Assembly (NCBI RefSeq): GCF_004345785.1
Contig: NZ_SLXI01000003.1
Location: forward strand, 186,001 to 250,000
Direction of reading: 5' to 3'
DNA: 64,000 nt
DNA from: Bisgaardia hudsonensis
GTDB lineage: Bacteria; Pseudomonadota; Gammaproteobacteria; Enterobacterales; Pasteurellaceae
Made by a program: the position numbers and the translations under genes. The notes under the pieces are model-generated. The model saw only the letters and a program-made list of their open reading frames with translations. It made no database searches and was not told where the DNA came from. Below, piece after piece: positions 31,536-41,443 of the stretch (positions within the stretch are counted from its first letter, which is position 1; each line of letters begins with the position of its first letter).

Positions 31536-32849
31536 TTATTTAGCTATTGGTTGAATGGCTTGTTTAGTCATTTTGGCTAAACGAATACTAACCGCTTGTT
31601 TATGAGCGTCAAGTTGCTCCGCCGTTGCCATTCGCTCTACAGTTTTCGCAAGATCCATAAACCCTTGTGGCGTGAGTTCTTGTACTGTCATTCGCTTACT
31701 AAAATCAGCCAATCCTAAACTAGAATACGTTTTACTATAACTGTACGTAGGCAAAACGTGATTAGTTCCACTAGCATAATCCCCCATACTTTCTGGCGAG
31801 TAATCCCCTAAGAAAATAGACCCAGCATTGTCTAACAATGGCAACAAATCACGTGCATTTTCAACTTGTACCACTAAATGTTCTGGTGCATATTGATTAC
31901 TAATTTCAATACATTGTTGTAAATTTTCTGCAATAAAAATACGACTATGGGAAAGTGCTTGGCGAGCGGTTTCTGCTCTAGCTAATTGAGCCAGCTGCTT
32001 TTCAACAGATTGCAGCACTTGCTTAACCAAGTTTTCGCTGGTTGTAACTAAAATCACTTGACTATCCGCACCATGTTCCGCTTGAGAGAGTAAATCACTA
32101 GCAACAAAATCTGCATCAGCAAATTCATCAGCAAGTACCAATACTTCTGAAGGTCCAGCTGGCATATCAATAGTTGCACCATTTGCCAGTTGACTCACTT
32201 GACGTTTTGCTTCAGTAACAAAAGCATTACCGGGACCAAATATTTTATCCACTTTATCAATAGTTTCGGTTCCCAATGCCATTGCCGCGATAGCTTGAGC
32301 CCCTCCTACGCAATAAATTGTTTCAATACCACATAAATTAGCGGTATAAAGAATTTCATTCGCAATAGGTGGTGGTGTACATAGCACAATTTTTTTACAA
32401 CCTGCAATCTTCGCTGGAACAGCAAGCATTAATACCGTTGAAAATAAAGGTGCAGAACCACCGGGTATATATAGTCCAACTTGATTGATTGGACGAGTTA
32501 ATACCTCGCACCGCACACCTTGTTGTGTTTCAACATCTATTATCGGTAATTTTTGAGCTTCGTGAAAAACCTGAATATTGCGTTTTGCATTTTGAATCGC
32601 CAGTTTTAAATCTTCAGGTACAAGCTCACAAGCATTAGCAATCTGTTGTGGCGTTACCTCAAGGCTATCTAGCATTATCTTGTCAAATCTTTCGGTTAAT
32701 TCAAATAAAGCCTGATCCCCTTGTAAACGCACAAAATCAATAATATTTTGTACCGCACTTTTAAGCTCATCGGAAGTGGATATTGTAGGACGAGCCAATG
32801 CTTGTTGCTTTTCCACTTCTGTTAAATTATTCCAAATTAAAGTCTGCAT
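31536..32849 (-). CDS. hisD: Histidinol dehydrogenase
   Basis: Zinc enzyme oxidising histidinol to histidine in two NAD-dependent steps. It shows [49 protein letters not shown], the zinc ligand region [12 protein letters not shown] and APEHLVVQ. The length of 437 fits. It is the second gene of the operon, 45 bases after hisG. Confidence 0.97.
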   Translation of the reverse strand: MQTLIWNNLTEVEKQQALARPTISTSDELKSAVQNIIDFVRLQGDQALFELTERFDKIMLDSLEVTPQQIANACELVPEDLKLAIQNAKRNIQVFHEAQKLPIIDVETQQGVRCEVLTRPINQVGLYIPGGSAPLFSTVLMLAVPAKIAGCKKIVLCTPPPIANEILYTANLCGIETIYCVGGAQAIAAMALGTETIDKVDKIFGPGNAFVTEAKRQVSQLANGATIDMPAGPSEVLVLADEFADADFVASDLLSQAEHGADSQVILVTTSENLVKQVLQSVEKQLAQLARAETARQALSHSRIFIAENLQQCIEISNQYAPEHLVVQVENARDLLPLLDNAGSIFLGDYSPESMGDYASGTNHVLPTYSYSKTYSSLGLADFSKRMTVQELTPQGFMDLAKTVERMATAEQLDAHKQAVSIRLAKMTKQAIQPIAK

Positions 32850-32894
32850 ATTTATTCCTATTCTATCTATTTTTTAATGACCATTTTCTAAGGG

Positions 32895-33815
32895 TTATTC
32901 CATCATCTTTTCAATAGGTAACACCAAAATTGAGCTTGCCCCCACGGCTTTTAGTTTTTCCATCGTTTCCCAAAACAGATTTTCTTGACTAACCACGTGC
33001 ATAGCCACTTTGCTATTATCTTCTGCTAAAGGTAAAATCGTAGGATGTTCTACACCAGGTAAGAGTGCGGTAATTTCCGTAAGTTTATTTTTAGGGGCGT
33101 GTAACATAATATATTTAGATTCATTGGCTTGCTGTATCCCTTGAATGCGGGTTAATAGTCGCTCTACCAGAGCTTGTTTTTCTACATCTAATTCACTTGA
33201 GCGTTGAATTAAACAGGCTTTAGAGCGATAAATCACTTCGACTTCTTTTAAACCATTAGCTTCAAGGGTTGCCCCCGATGACACTAAATCACAAATAGCA
33301 TTTGCCAAACCAGCAGTCGGTGCAACTTCAACGGATCCCGTTAATAAACAGTTTTTAAAAGCGATCTCTTGTTGTTGCATAAAACGTCTTAATAAATTCG
33401 GATAAGACGTCGCAATACGTGCATTTTGTAAATCTTGAATATGGTTATAAATAAAATCTTTTGGAACCGCTAAAGATAATCGACAGCCTCCAAAATCTAA
33501 ACGTTTAAGCAGTTTATAACTAATATTATCGCCAGCTTGCAAACGTCCGAGTTCTTCCTCTTCTAGTACATTTTCACCGATAATGCCTAAATCCACCACG
33601 CCATCAAACACCAAACCGGGAATATCATCATCACGCACTCTTAAAATTTCAATCGGCATATTTTCAGAATAAGCAATTAAACGCTGTTCATTCCAATTAA
33701 TTTTCACACCACATTGTTTCAATAATGCTTGTGATTCACGACTTAAACGACCTGATTTTTGCATCGCAATACGCAGTCTATTGTTCGCTGTCTTGTTTGT
33801 TACCTTGCTTTCCAT
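32895..33815 (-). CDS. hisG: ATP phosphoribosyltransferase (long form)
   Basis: First enzyme of histidine synthesis, feedback inhibited by histidine. The N-terminal catalytic domain shows [34 protein letters not shown] and the PRPP loop [14 protein letters not shown]. The C-terminal part (about 230-306) is the regulatory domain of the long form, so HisZ is not needed. It is preceded by a histidine-rich leader peptide and attenuator. Confidence 0.97.
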   Translation of the reverse strand: MESKVTNKTANNRLRIAMQKSGRLSRESQALLKQCGVKINWNEQRLIAYSENMPIEILRVRDDDIPGLVFDGVVDLGIIGENVLEEEELGRLQAGDNISYKLLKRLDFGGCRLSLAVPKDFIYNHIQDLQNARIATSYPNLLRRFMQQQEIAFKNCLLTGSVEVAPTAGLANAICDLVSSGATLEANGLKEVEVIYRSKACLIQRSSELDVEKQALVERLLTRIQGIQQANESKYIMLHAPKNKLTEITALLPGVEHPTILPLAEDNSKVAMHVVSQENLFWETMEKLKAVGASSILVLPIEKMME

Positions 33816-33842
33816 ATAGTAGTCCTTAATAAATTTTAGATA

Positions 33843-33950
33843 TAAAAAAAATCTCTCGGAAGGTATTCTTCCGAGAGATTTTGTGTCTTTTTTATCTTTG
33901 CGTTTATAACGACTTACTTTAAAGCACTACTCGGAAGAAAAATCTTCCAA
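33843..33950 (-). promoter_or_regulatory. his operon attenuator
   Basis: Between hisL and hisG the minus strand carries three mutually exclusive helices. Segment 1 TTGGAAGA (33943-33950) can pair with segment 2 TCTTCCGAG (33930-33938). Segment 2 can instead pair over 9 bases with segment 3 CTCGGAAGA (33867-33875). Segment 3 is also the first arm of a 12-bp terminator stem (33851-33862 with 33868-33879), followed by seven or more T (33843-33850). This is the standard pause/antiterminator/terminator layout of amino-acid attenuation. Confidence 0.9.
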
Positions 33951-33972
33951 GCAACACCAAACGCCTGAAAGA

Positions 33973-34020
33973 TTAATCAGGGTGATGGTGATGATGACGA
34001 GTAGTGCAATTGAAATTCAT
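33973..34020 (-). CDS. hisL: His operon leader peptide
   Basis: A 15-residue peptide, MNFNCTTRHHHHHPD, encoded on the minus strand just upstream of the attenuator. Five histidine codons in a row and the terminal Pro-Asp resemble the E. coli leader. GGAG lies about 9 bases before the ATG. Ribosome stalling at the His codons when charged tRNA-His is scarce would favour the antiterminator helix and read-through into hisG. Confidence 0.95.
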   Translation of the reverse strand: MNFNCTTRHHHHHPD

Positions 34021-34050
34021 ATTTGTTTTCTCCAAAACTAAGTGTTTTCC

Positions 34051-34079
34051 AATCTATAATAAAAATTTTTATTTGGCAA
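34051..34079 (-). promoter_or_regulatory. Likely his promoter
   Basis: On the minus strand TTGCCA (34074-34079) is followed after 15-17 bases by an ATTATAGATT stretch (34051-34060) that can serve as the -10. It lies directly upstream of hisL and downstream of the DUF2726 gene stop. Confidence 0.55.
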
Positions 34080-34086
34080 GTATTTT

Positions 34087-34667
34087 TTATACAACATTTT
34101 TTGATATAACAGAATTTAACGCTCTAGCAATAAAATCAAACTCTAATTCGTCATACTCAGGTTTTATTTCAATAAATTCAATTCCCACTTTACGGCAAAC
34201 TTCTCTTTTAATCGCATCTCGTTCAATAAAATTATTATCAAAATGTCCATTTCCTTGATATTCAATAACCACTACAGGCAATCCGATATTATTAATAATT
34301 AAAAAATCGACTCTCTTACTATTAATTAATTTAAATGCTTCTGAATCTTTAGATTTAAGAAATTCGCCCATAGAAACTTGAGAAAATAATCTTAATCCTT
34401 TATTGTAATATTGCTCATTTAACAACTTAATCAATCGTATATAGAGTTTATATTCACATTTATTCATTAATGGTGCTTTTTGAAAATCAGCATTCATAAT
34501 CTTTGTTAGGCTATCTTTTGGTGTTAAAAAACGATTATTTTGATACTTTTTTTATATTGGGAATATCTTCTTATTTTAGAAAAAATATTTAAAAAAGTAG
34601 CGAGTACCACAAAGATGGCTAAAATAATAAAATAATTTTTATCGAGATTAGGTATATTCCAATTCAT
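34087..34667 (-). pseudogene. DUF2726 membrane-anchored nuclease-like gene, frame-disrupted at an A7 run
   Basis: The intact downstream frame (34087-34497) encodes the DUF2726 domain, with a restriction-endonuclease-like core RVDFLIINNIGLPVVVIEYQGNGHF. Upstream, an ATG at 34667 with GGAG seven bases before it opens a frame giving MNWNIPNLDKNYF, one membrane helix and RRYSQYK. It then meets a run of seven A (34547-34553 on the minus strand) and stops. One added A would join it to KYQNNRFLTPKDSLTKI and the DUF2726 domain, giving about 193 residues with the anchor-plus-domain layout seen in this family. It could be phase variation, a true loss, or a sequencing error. Confidence 0.75.
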
Positions 34668-34700
34668 TAAATTCTCCAATCTAAATTAATAATAATTCAG

Positions 34701-35450
34701 CTAACATTTTCTCACTTTAACAAATAATAATACTGGGCGATGTTGTAAATCTTTAAATTCATTGTGCAATTCTGCTTGTTCTGCAAGCATTGGCTCTACT
34801 ACTTTTTCTATTTTAAATCCTGTTGCAATTAAATCATTAAAAATCGTTGCAATCGTACGATGATAAGTTTTAAAAGGTTGTTTAAACCAGCTACGATCTC
34901 GTTCTCCTTCTTCTCGATAATAATTTAAACGATAAGCAATCTGTTGTTTATGTTCATTTTTCTGCCAACGATCACCCTGTTTATAACAAGTAACAATAGG
35001 GTGTTCTTGGGAAAAAATCATCTCACCATCGGGTTTTAATTTATGATAAATTTTCCTCAACAACTTAGGAAAATCTTCAATATAATGAAATGCAAAGGAA
35101 CTGGTTATCACATCAAATTCATCTGCTAACTCATCAATATGTTCCATTGCTAAATGATGTAAAGCAAAGTGCGGTTGTTTTTCATTATGTTTTGTTAAAT
35201 TAATCTTTGCTTGTTGTAACATTGACTGGGATAAATCAATACCTACCACAAATTTTGCTTTCCGTTGTAAATAAAGTTGTAAATGCTCCCCTGTTCCACA
35301 GCCCATATCTAACAAAGTCTTCTCAGTTAAATCAGGCAATAAAGATAACATTGTCGGTTTTTCGACAACTTCATTTAAACTCAATGGATTGTTTCTTAGC
35401 TTTTGATACAGTTCAAAAAAGCCATCGTTATCATAAACAGATTTTTTCAT
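34701..35450 (-). CDS. Class I SAM-dependent methyltransferase
   Basis: A 249-residue Rossmann-fold methyltransferase with SAM motif LLDMGCGTGEH near residue 46, acidic loop VVGIDLSQSML, and the post-motif VITSSFAFHYIED. The C-terminal part (EEGERDRSWFKQPFKTYHRT) suggests a small-molecule or tRNA substrate, but none can be named. It is upstream of the DUF2726 gene by about 33 bases, so the two may be cotranscribed. Confidence 0.85.
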   Translation of the reverse strand: MKKSVYDNDGFFELYQKLRNNPLSLNEVVEKPTMLSLLPDLTEKTLLDMGCGTGEHLQLYLQRKAKFVVGIDLSQSMLQQAKINLTKHNEKQPHFALHHLAMEHIDELADEFDVITSSFAFHYIEDFPKLLRKIYHKLKPDGEMIFSQEHPIVTCYKQGDRWQKNEHKQQIAYRLNYYREEGERDRSWFKQPFKTYHRTIATIFNDLIATGFKIEKVVEPMLAEQAELHNEFKDLQHRPVLLFVKVRKC

Positions 35451-35524
35451 AAAATATCACTATCGTGGTGAAATAATTAAAATACAACATACCATAAAAT
35501 ATATTATAAAATGATCGAAATAAC

Positions 35525-35555
35525 CAAAAAAAGAAAGGTGCGAAAATCGCACCTT
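35525..35555 (-). terminator. Terminator of mtr
   Basis: AAGGTGCGA (35535-35543) pairs with TCGCACCTT (35547-35555). On the minus strand the hairpin is followed by TCTTTTTTT, a strong intrinsic terminator 25 bases after the mtr stop. Confidence 0.88.
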
Positions 35556-35579
35556 AGATTACTTTCTTTGTATTTTACA

Positions 35580-36836
35580 TTATCCCGTAAATTCAGGTAA
35601 TAATCCAAATTGACCCGCAATTTGTGCAAAGATATTAATTAACCCGAAGAACATAATGAAGTAAATCATAAAACGTCCGCCATATACTTTATAATTTTGA
35701 TTTGGAAATTTCTTACGATTTGCTCGCACTAATAAAGCTGGCACAATCGCCGTCCAAATAGTCGCCGCCAAACCAGCGTAACCAATAGCCACCACAAACC
35801 CATAAGGAAATTGTAAACTTAATACTAATGGCGGTAAAAAGGTAATTAAAGTGGTTTTCATACGACCCAATGGGCTATCATCAAAATTAAATAAATCAGC
35901 AAGATAATCAAATAATCCTAAGGTTACCCCTAAAAATGAACTTGCAATTGCCATATAGCTAAAGAATCTTAATATTACGCCCACATAATCTGCTTCAATA
36001 TTTCTAGCTAATGCTTTCAATAATGCGGAAATATCCCCACCTTTTTCAATAACAGGTGCAAACTCGGCTCTCGGTAAATTACCTTGAACCGCAAACTGCC
36101 ATAATAAGTAAATTACTAATGCTAAAGTTGTGCCTAAAAAGATTGATTTCATTACTTTTTTCGCATCACGATTGTAATATTTTACTAAACTCGGTACATT
36201 CTCGTGAAACCCAAAAGACACCAAACAAACAGGAAGTGCGGTCAAAATATAAGGTAAATATTGTTGCTCCCCCTCTGCTACATTATTAAGTAATACATCA
36301 GTTGTGGCTGATCCCATTAAACCTGCCGTAGAAACAAAAAAGGCAATAATCATTCCAACAATCAATATCGTGCTAAATCTATCTACAGCTTTTGTGGATA
36401 CCCATACAGAACTGGCTAATACAACACAAAAGAGTAAAGATCCTGTACTACGTCCAACATCAACGGTATTGCCTGATAAACTCACTAATTGATTAACAAA
36501 ATCCTGTGTTAATCCTCCACCAGATGTAATGTAAGCATAAGTCAAAATATATAAAACAAATGCCACAGACAACCCATTGGCAATATTCCAACCTTTACCT
36601 AACAGATCTTTAACAATAGTGTCAAAGCTTGCCCCTGAAGGATAATTTAAATTCGCCTCTAAAATCATCAATCCTGATGTGGTCATACAAAACCAAGTAT
36701 AAACTAGTACAAAAATTGATCCAATAAACCAAACGCCTGCCGTTGAAGTGGGATTCACTAACATACCCGCACCGACTGTCGCGCCAGCGATAATCATCGT
36801 GCCACCTAATAAAGATGGTAATTTATTTTTTTGCAT
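35580..36836 (-). CDS. mtr: Tryptophan-specific permease Mtr
   Basis: Inner-membrane aromatic amino acid transporter of the HAAAP family with 11 predicted helices over 418 residues. Conserved stretches include GGTMIIAGATVGAGML, YTWFCMTTSGLMILEANLNY, KDLLGKGWNIANGLS, FGFHENVPSLVKYY and ASSFLGVTLGLFDYLADLF. The pattern is closer to E. coli Mtr than to TyrP. The promoter carries a TrpR operator almost the same as that of the trp operon, supporting tryptophan as substrate. Confidence 0.9.
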   Translation of the reverse strand: MQKNKLPSLLGGTMIIAGATVGAGMLVNPTSTAGVWFIGSIFVLVYTWFCMTTSGLMILEANLNYPSGASFDTIVKDLLGKGWNIANGLSVAFVLYILTYAYITSGGGLTQDFVNQLVSLSGNTVDVGRSTGSLLFCVVLASSVWVSTKAVDRFSTILIVGMIIAFFVSTAGLMGSATTDVLLNNVAEGEQQYLPYILTALPVCLVSFGFHENVPSLVKYYNRDAKKVMKSIFLGTTLALVIYLLWQFAVQGNLPRAEFAPVIEKGGDISALLKALARNIEADYVGVILRFFSYMAIASSFLGVTLGLFDYLADLFNFDDSPLGRMKTTLITFLPPLVLSLQFPYGFVVAIGYAGLAATIWTAIVPALLVRANRKKFPNQNYKVYGGRFMIYFIMFFGLINIFAQIAGQFGLLPEFTG

Positions 36837-36856
36837 ACAGCTCTCCTTAAATATTT

Positions 36857-36890
36857 TGCACTATTATAGTAGTACAAAATAAAAAATCAA
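36857..36890 (-). promoter_or_regulatory. mtr promoter with TrpR operator
   Basis: On the minus strand TTGATT (36885-36890), 16 bases, then TATAAT (36863-36868). The -10 sits in the palindrome TGTACTACTATAATAGTGCA (36857-36876). It shares TGTACTA and TAA-TAG-CA with the trp operator at 8887-8906, in the same position relative to the -10. Confidence 0.82.
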
Positions 36891-37012
36891 TCTATTTTCT
36901 TATTTTTTTCCGTCATTTTTAATCGTCAATTTATTGGTTATATCGACAAACAAGCCCAAATAACGCTATAATTGAACAGAATTATTTATCATAAACAAAA
37001 AGGAATACTAAA

Positions 37013-37540
37013 ATGGGTTTAAAAAATGTACCAGCCGGTAAAGCATTACCAGATGATATTTATGTAGTTATTGAAATTCCAGCAAATTCTGATCCAATAA
37101 AATATGAAGTGGATAAAGAATCTGGTGCATTATTTGTGGATCGTTTTATGGCAACTGCGATGTTCTATCCAGCAAACTATGGTTATGTTAATAACACATT
37201 GTCATTAGATGGCGATCCTGTTGATGTATTAGTGCCAACACCTTATCCATTACAACCAGGTTCAGTTATTCGTTGTCGTCCTGTGGGCGTATTAAAAATG
37301 ACTGACGAATCAGGTCAAGACGCTAAGGTCGTTGCGGTGCCACATACTAAATTAAGCAAAGAATATGATCATATTCAAGATGTAAATGATTTACCTGCTT
37401 TATTAAAAGCACAAATCCAACATTTCTTTGAAAGTTATAAAGCCTTAGAAGCAGGAAAATGGGTGAAAGTTGATGGCTGGGAAGGGGTTGAATCGGCTCG
37501 CCAAGAAATTTTAGATTCATTTGAGCGTGCTAAAAAATAA
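37013..37540 (+). CDS. ppa: Inorganic pyrophosphatase
   Basis: Hydrolyses pyrophosphate and pulls biosynthetic reactions forward. It is a soluble family I enzyme of 175 residues with the active-site signature [10 protein letters not shown] (three aspartates, near residue 66), the substrate-binding [15 protein letters not shown] and [10 protein letters not shown] likely promoter with TATAAT at 36969-36974 lies upstream. A strong terminator follows. Confidence 0.97.
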   Translation: MGLKNVPAGKALPDDIYVVIEIPANSDPIKYEVDKESGALFVDRFMATAMFYPANYGYVNNTLSLDGDPVDVLVPTPYPLQPGSVIRCRPVGVLKMTDESGQDAKVVAVPHTKLSKEYDHIQDVNDLPALLKAQIQHFFESYKALEAGKWVKVDGWEGVESARQEILDSFERAKK

Positions 37541-37556
37541 CTATTTTTTCTTAAAT

Positions 37557-37582
37557 GCCGTTCTTACTAGAGCGGCTTTTTT
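37557..37582 (+). terminator. Terminator of ppa
   Basis: GCCGTTCT (37557-37564) pairs with AGAGCGGC (37569-37576), loop TACT, one T-G pair, followed by six T. It lies just after ppa. Confidence 0.85.
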
Positions 37583-37652
37583 CTATTTATGGCGTATTTT
37601 CCCCTTAATCCGCCATAAGTTTACCTACCTAATTTAACCTAAGGAATTAATA

Positions 37653-38423
37653 ATGCAAAGAATCCTAAAACAACTCTCTGTTATCTCTAGCATTGCAATA
37701 CTATTAACTGCTTGTGCCGGTACCGCTGAAATTAATCAACAAGCCGCCTCAAGCTATGCAAAAACAGTTAATGAAGTGAAAACCAAAGGTATGGTTGATA
37801 ACCAATCACAAACCGCAAAACGTATTTATTCTGTCTTTAACAAACTCCGTCCTTATGCAGATCAAGAAAACCAAACTGGACAAAAATTTGATTGGCAAAT
37901 TACGGTTATCAAATCAAAAGAACTCAATGCTTGGGCAATGCCAGGAGGCAAAATGGCATTTTACACTGGATTAGTCGATAACCTAAAACTTAATGATAAC
38001 GAAATTGCTACGGTAATGGGACACGAAATGGCACACGCACTGAAAGAGCACGGAAAGAAAAAAGTTAATTTAGGTATGTTTACCAATGTTGTGGCACAAG
38101 TTGCTCAAGTAACCTTAGCAACCCAAATCGGCAGTGAAGCCAGTGGCTTAGTTGTTGGTCTTGCTTCTGACTGGGGGATTAATAAACCTTATTCTCGTAG
38201 CAACGAAACCGAAGCTGATGAAGTTGGCTTATTCTTAATGGCAAAAGCTGGCTACAATCCAGCAGCCGCACCAGGATTATGGGATAAAATGGCACAAAAA
38301 ACTGGAGGTTCAGGTGGGGTATTAGCAGCACTTTCCTCGACTCACCCTAATGACAAAGCAAGAAAAGCCAATCTACAACGCTTATTACCAGAGGCGATAG
38401 CTATTTATAAAAATAAAAAATAA
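37653..38423 (+). CDS. loiP: M48 family metalloprotease lipoprotein (LoiP/YggG-like)
   Basis: An outer-envelope zinc peptidase. The N-terminal signal ends in lipobox LLTAC (Cys near residue 21). The zinc motif is GHEMAHALKEH (near residue 129), with the third ligand in the NETEADEVG segment (near residue 186). Its 256 residues fit the LoiP/YggG subfamily, which acts in envelope protein quality control. It is monocistronic between two terminators. Confidence 0.85.
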   Translation: MQRILKQLSVISSIAILLTACAGTAEINQQAASSYAKTVNEVKTKGMVDNQSQTAKRIYSVFNKLRPYADQENQTGQKFDWQITVIKSKELNAWAMPGGKMAFYTGLVDNLKLNDNEIATVMGHEMAHALKEHGKKKVNLGMFTNVVAQVAQVTLATQIGSEASGLVVGLASDWGINKPYSRSNETEADEVGLFLMAKAGYNPAAAPGLWDKMAQKTGGSGGVLAALSSTHPNDKARKANLQRLLPEAIAIYKNKK

Positions 38424-38440
38424 TAACTTCATAAATAAAA

Positions 38441-38468
38441 AAATCTGGTAAAAGAACCAGATTTTTTT
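38441..38468. terminator. Terminator between convergent loiP and rnb
   Basis: AAATCTGGT (38441-38449) pairs with ACCAGATTT (38456-38464), followed by T-rich sequence on both strands, so it can work in either direction. Confidence 0.85.
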
Positions 38469-38493
38469 ATTACAAAGAAGAAGAATAAGAAAC

Positions 38494-40470
38494 TTAAGCA
38501 ACCAATTCAACAATTAAACTGCGAGTGCTTTCCTTGACTTCGATTAATCGTACTTTAATCACATCAGCTAATTGATATTGCTTTTCGCCATTAATATACA
38601 AGGCAATTTCATCAGAATTAACTTGCATTTCTTCTTTATTAGGATGAACCATTGATGATGGTAAAAATGCTTGTGCTCCATTTTCTAATAATTGCACTCT
38701 AAAGCCACCACGCATAATATCTTGAATTTCGGCATCAAAAACTGGTTTTTCAGCCACTTTATCTGCAAAATAACGACAATAAAGCCAATCAGCAATATCT
38801 CGTTCAACTAAGCGATTTTGACGGCGAGCCTCTTGCAAACGCTGTAAAATCTCATCTTCTGGTTTTTTATAAGATTGAGTAGTTAAACTTGCTTTAATTA
38901 AACGATGATTGACCATATCCGAATATTTACGAATAGGCGATGTCCAAGTCGCATAACCGTCTAATCCGAGACCAAAGTGCGGTGCTAAGTCTGATTTAAA
39001 TTCTGCAAAGGTTAAAAAACGGCGTAAACGTAATTCTAAATAATCCCCCTCAATAGGCTCTATATCGTGACGCATTTGGCAATATCCTGCCAATGTCGCT
39101 AGATTATTGGTCGAATAACGTTCTGATAATTCTGCTTGATTTGCTTCTGTTGCCACTTTATCTAACAAAAACTTATGGGCATTTTCTAAGAATTTAGGGT
39201 CAAAGCCTAAATGTGTATTAAAAATACCGCACTTTGCTACCCTGTCTAAATATTGTGCCGCACAAATATTTGCAATGATCATAGACTCTTCCACGATCTG
39301 ATTGGCAATTCGGCGATATTCCGCTTTGATTTCTTGAACATGTCCATTTTCCGATACAATAAAAGAACAATCAGGCTTTTCTTTAAAAGATAAATGATGT
39401 GTTTGTCGCCAAGTAATTCGAGCTAGGGTAAATTGATGTAGCCAGTCAATTTGTTGTTTAATTACTGGGTTTTCTGGCTGCCAAGCATTATCTTTTTGCT
39501 CTAAATAATCTGACACCTTGTTATAAGCCAATTTCGCTTTGGAAATAACATAAGCGGACACAAATTGAGGATCTTTTGTGATTTTACCTTGTAGATCAGT
39601 TTCAATATAGCAAACCAGTGCTGCACGTTGATCATTTTCTGTCAGTGAACAAAGATCATCAGATAATTCCCTTGGTAGCATTGGAATATTAAAACCTGGT
39701 AGGTAATTTGTAAAACAACGTTGTTTCGCATCTCTTTCAATTTGTGAATTTTCATCAATATAAGCCGTTGGATCAGCAATTGCTACCACTAATTTCCAGC
39801 CAATTTGTTGCCCATTTTCTTCGACTTGCTCAATATACAATGCATCGTCCATATCCTTTGTAGTTTCACTGTCGATAGTTACAAAATTAAGAGCGGTCAA
39901 ATCTTCTCTTGGTTGAGTATCTAGCATTTCATAACTTTCTGCACCTTGTACTGGATAGCGAGATTGTTGATGTTTTGCTAAGGTTACCCACCAAGGTGCA
40001 AATTCATCTTCTGCCTCACAAATATACTCGGTTACTTGAGCAAATAACAATCGATCATCTCTTAATGGATGTGTTTTTAATTGTGCGACCACCCAATCCC
40101 CTGATTTTAATTCTTTTTCAACATTTTTTGCTTTATTTGCATTGATTGGCTGATTAATTTGCGGGTGCTCCACCAATAATTGTAATTTGTTATTATAGAA
40201 ATGAACACGAGCAATAAATCGACTCAGCATTGGCTCAATAAGTTCCGTTGGTTCAGCTTGTTCTTTATCACCGTTAGTTTCGATAGTGGCTTTAATCTTA
40301 TCGCCGTGCATAACCTTTTTCATCGCTTGTGGGGGAAGAAAATAGGATTTTTTATCGCATTCTAAAAAACCATAAGACTTATCCGTACCTTTTACGATAC
40401 CTTCAACTTTAGGTTTACTGTCATGAATTTGTTTTTTTAATTGGGAAAGTAGGGGGTTATTTTGAAACAT
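38494..40470 (-). CDS. rnb: Exoribonuclease II
   Basis: Processive 3'-5' exoribonuclease degrading single-stranded RNA. The N-terminal cold-shock domains (VEGIVKGTDKSYGFLECDKKSYFLPP) precede the RNB catalytic domain, where the metal aspartates lie in FVTIDSETTKDMDDALYIE and VAIADPTAYIDE (residues about 195-235). A C-terminal S1 domain follows (IQDIMRGGFRVQLLENGAQAFLP). The 658-residue length matches RNase II rather than RNase R. Confidence 0.95.
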   Translation of the reverse strand: MFQNNPLLSQLKKQIHDSKPKVEGIVKGTDKSYGFLECDKKSYFLPPQAMKKVMHGDKIKATIETNGDKEQAEPTELIEPMLSRFIARVHFYNNKLQLLVEHPQINQPINANKAKNVEKELKSGDWVVAQLKTHPLRDDRLLFAQVTEYICEAEDEFAPWWVTLAKHQQSRYPVQGAESYEMLDTQPREDLTALNFVTIDSETTKDMDDALYIEQVEENGQQIGWKLVVAIADPTAYIDENSQIERDAKQRCFTNYLPGFNIPMLPRELSDDLCSLTENDQRAALVCYIETDLQGKITKDPQFVSAYVISKAKLAYNKVSDYLEQKDNAWQPENPVIKQQIDWLHQFTLARITWRQTHHLSFKEKPDCSFIVSENGHVQEIKAEYRRIANQIVEESMIIANICAAQYLDRVAKCGIFNTHLGFDPKFLENAHKFLLDKVATEANQAELSERYSTNNLATLAGYCQMRHDIEPIEGDYLELRLRRFLTFAEFKSDLAPHFGLGLDGYATWTSPIRKYSDMVNHRLIKASLTTQSYKKPEDEILQRLQEARRQNRLVERDIADWLYCRYFADKVAEKPVFDAEIQDIMRGGFRVQLLENGAQAFLPSSMVHPNKEEMQVNSDEIALYINGEKQYQLADVIKVRLIEVKESTRSLIVELVA

Positions 40471-40520
40471 ATTATCACTTATTGAAATGGTGGCTTTTAT
40501 ACCACAAATTTAAAATTAGG

Positions 40521-40544
40521 AAAGGTACGCCTAAACGTACCTTT
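40521..40544 (-). terminator. Hairpin between fabI and rnb
   Basis: AAAGGTACG (40521-40529) pairs with CGTACCTTT (40536-40544), just after the fabI stop. On the minus strand the following sequence is CCTAATTTT, so termination may be partial. Confidence 0.45.
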
Positions 40545-40559
40545 TTAGAATTTATTATC

Positions 40560-41348
40560 TTACTCTGACTCTAACTCACTCATTGCCACGATATTAAAAC
40601 CACCGTCAACATGTACGACTTCACCAGAAATACCTGAGGCTAAATTAGAACATAAAAATGCAGCAGTATTACCCACATCTTCGATGGTGACAGTACGGCG
40701 AATTGGTGTATTTGCCTCACAAGCAGCAAGCATTTTCTTAAAGTTTTTGATACCCGCTGCAGCTAAAGTACGAATTGGTCCTGCGGAAATTGCATTAACA
40801 CGTACACCATCTTTACCCATTGCATACGCCATAAAACGAGTATTCGCTTCTAATGAGGCTTTTGCTACACCCATTGTATTGTAGTTAGGAATTGCTCGCT
40901 CTGCCCCCAAATACGTTAACGTTACTAAAGCTGAACCTTCATTTAACATTGGACGAGCAGCTTTCGCCATTGCGACGAAGCTGTATGAACTAATATCGTG
41001 AGCAATACGGAAACCATCACGATTTACCGCATTAACATAATCGCCATCGAGTTGATCCGCTGGTGCATAAGCAATAGAATGAACAAAACCATCAAATTTA
41101 TCCCAATGTTTTGCTAACTCTTGGAAACAAGCCTCAATACTCGCATCTTCGCCAACATCGCAAGGAATCACGATTGAAGAATCAAATTCTGCTGCATATT
41201 GTTCCACACGCCCTTTCAATTTATCATTTTGATAAGTAAAAGCTAATTCTGCTCCTTCACGATGCATTGCTTTCGCAATACCATAAGCGATTGAACGATT
41301 ACTTGCTACGCCCGCAATTAGAATACGTTTATTTGTTAAAAATCCCAT
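40560..41348 (-). CDS. fabI: Enoyl-ACP reductase (NADH)
   Basis: Last reduction step of each fatty acid elongation cycle, the target of triclosan. Cofactor motif [16 protein letters not shown] starts the protein, and the catalytic tyrosine and lysine lie in [24 protein letters not shown] (residues about 146-165, written here across the Y-X6-K motif). [13 protein letters not shown] follows. Its 262 residues match FabI. Confidence 0.97.
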   Translation of the reverse strand: MGFLTNKRILIAGVASNRSIAYGIAKAMHREGAELAFTYQNDKLKGRVEQYAAEFDSSIVIPCDVGEDASIEACFQELAKHWDKFDGFVHSIAYAPADQLDGDYVNAVNRDGFRIAHDISSYSFVAMAKAARPMLNEGSALVTLTYLGAERAIPNYNTMGVAKASLEANTRFMAYAMGKDGVRVNAISAGPIRTLAAAGIKNFKKMLAACEANTPIRRTVTIEDVGNTAAFLCSNLASGISGEVVHVDGGFNIVAMSELESE

Positions 41349-41443
41349 TTGAAATACCTATATTTGTTTGCCCTTTATCTTAAAAGGGAATTGAAAAACT
41401 GTTGTTAGTATAAGCGAAAATCTTACTGAATACAAAGCAGACC

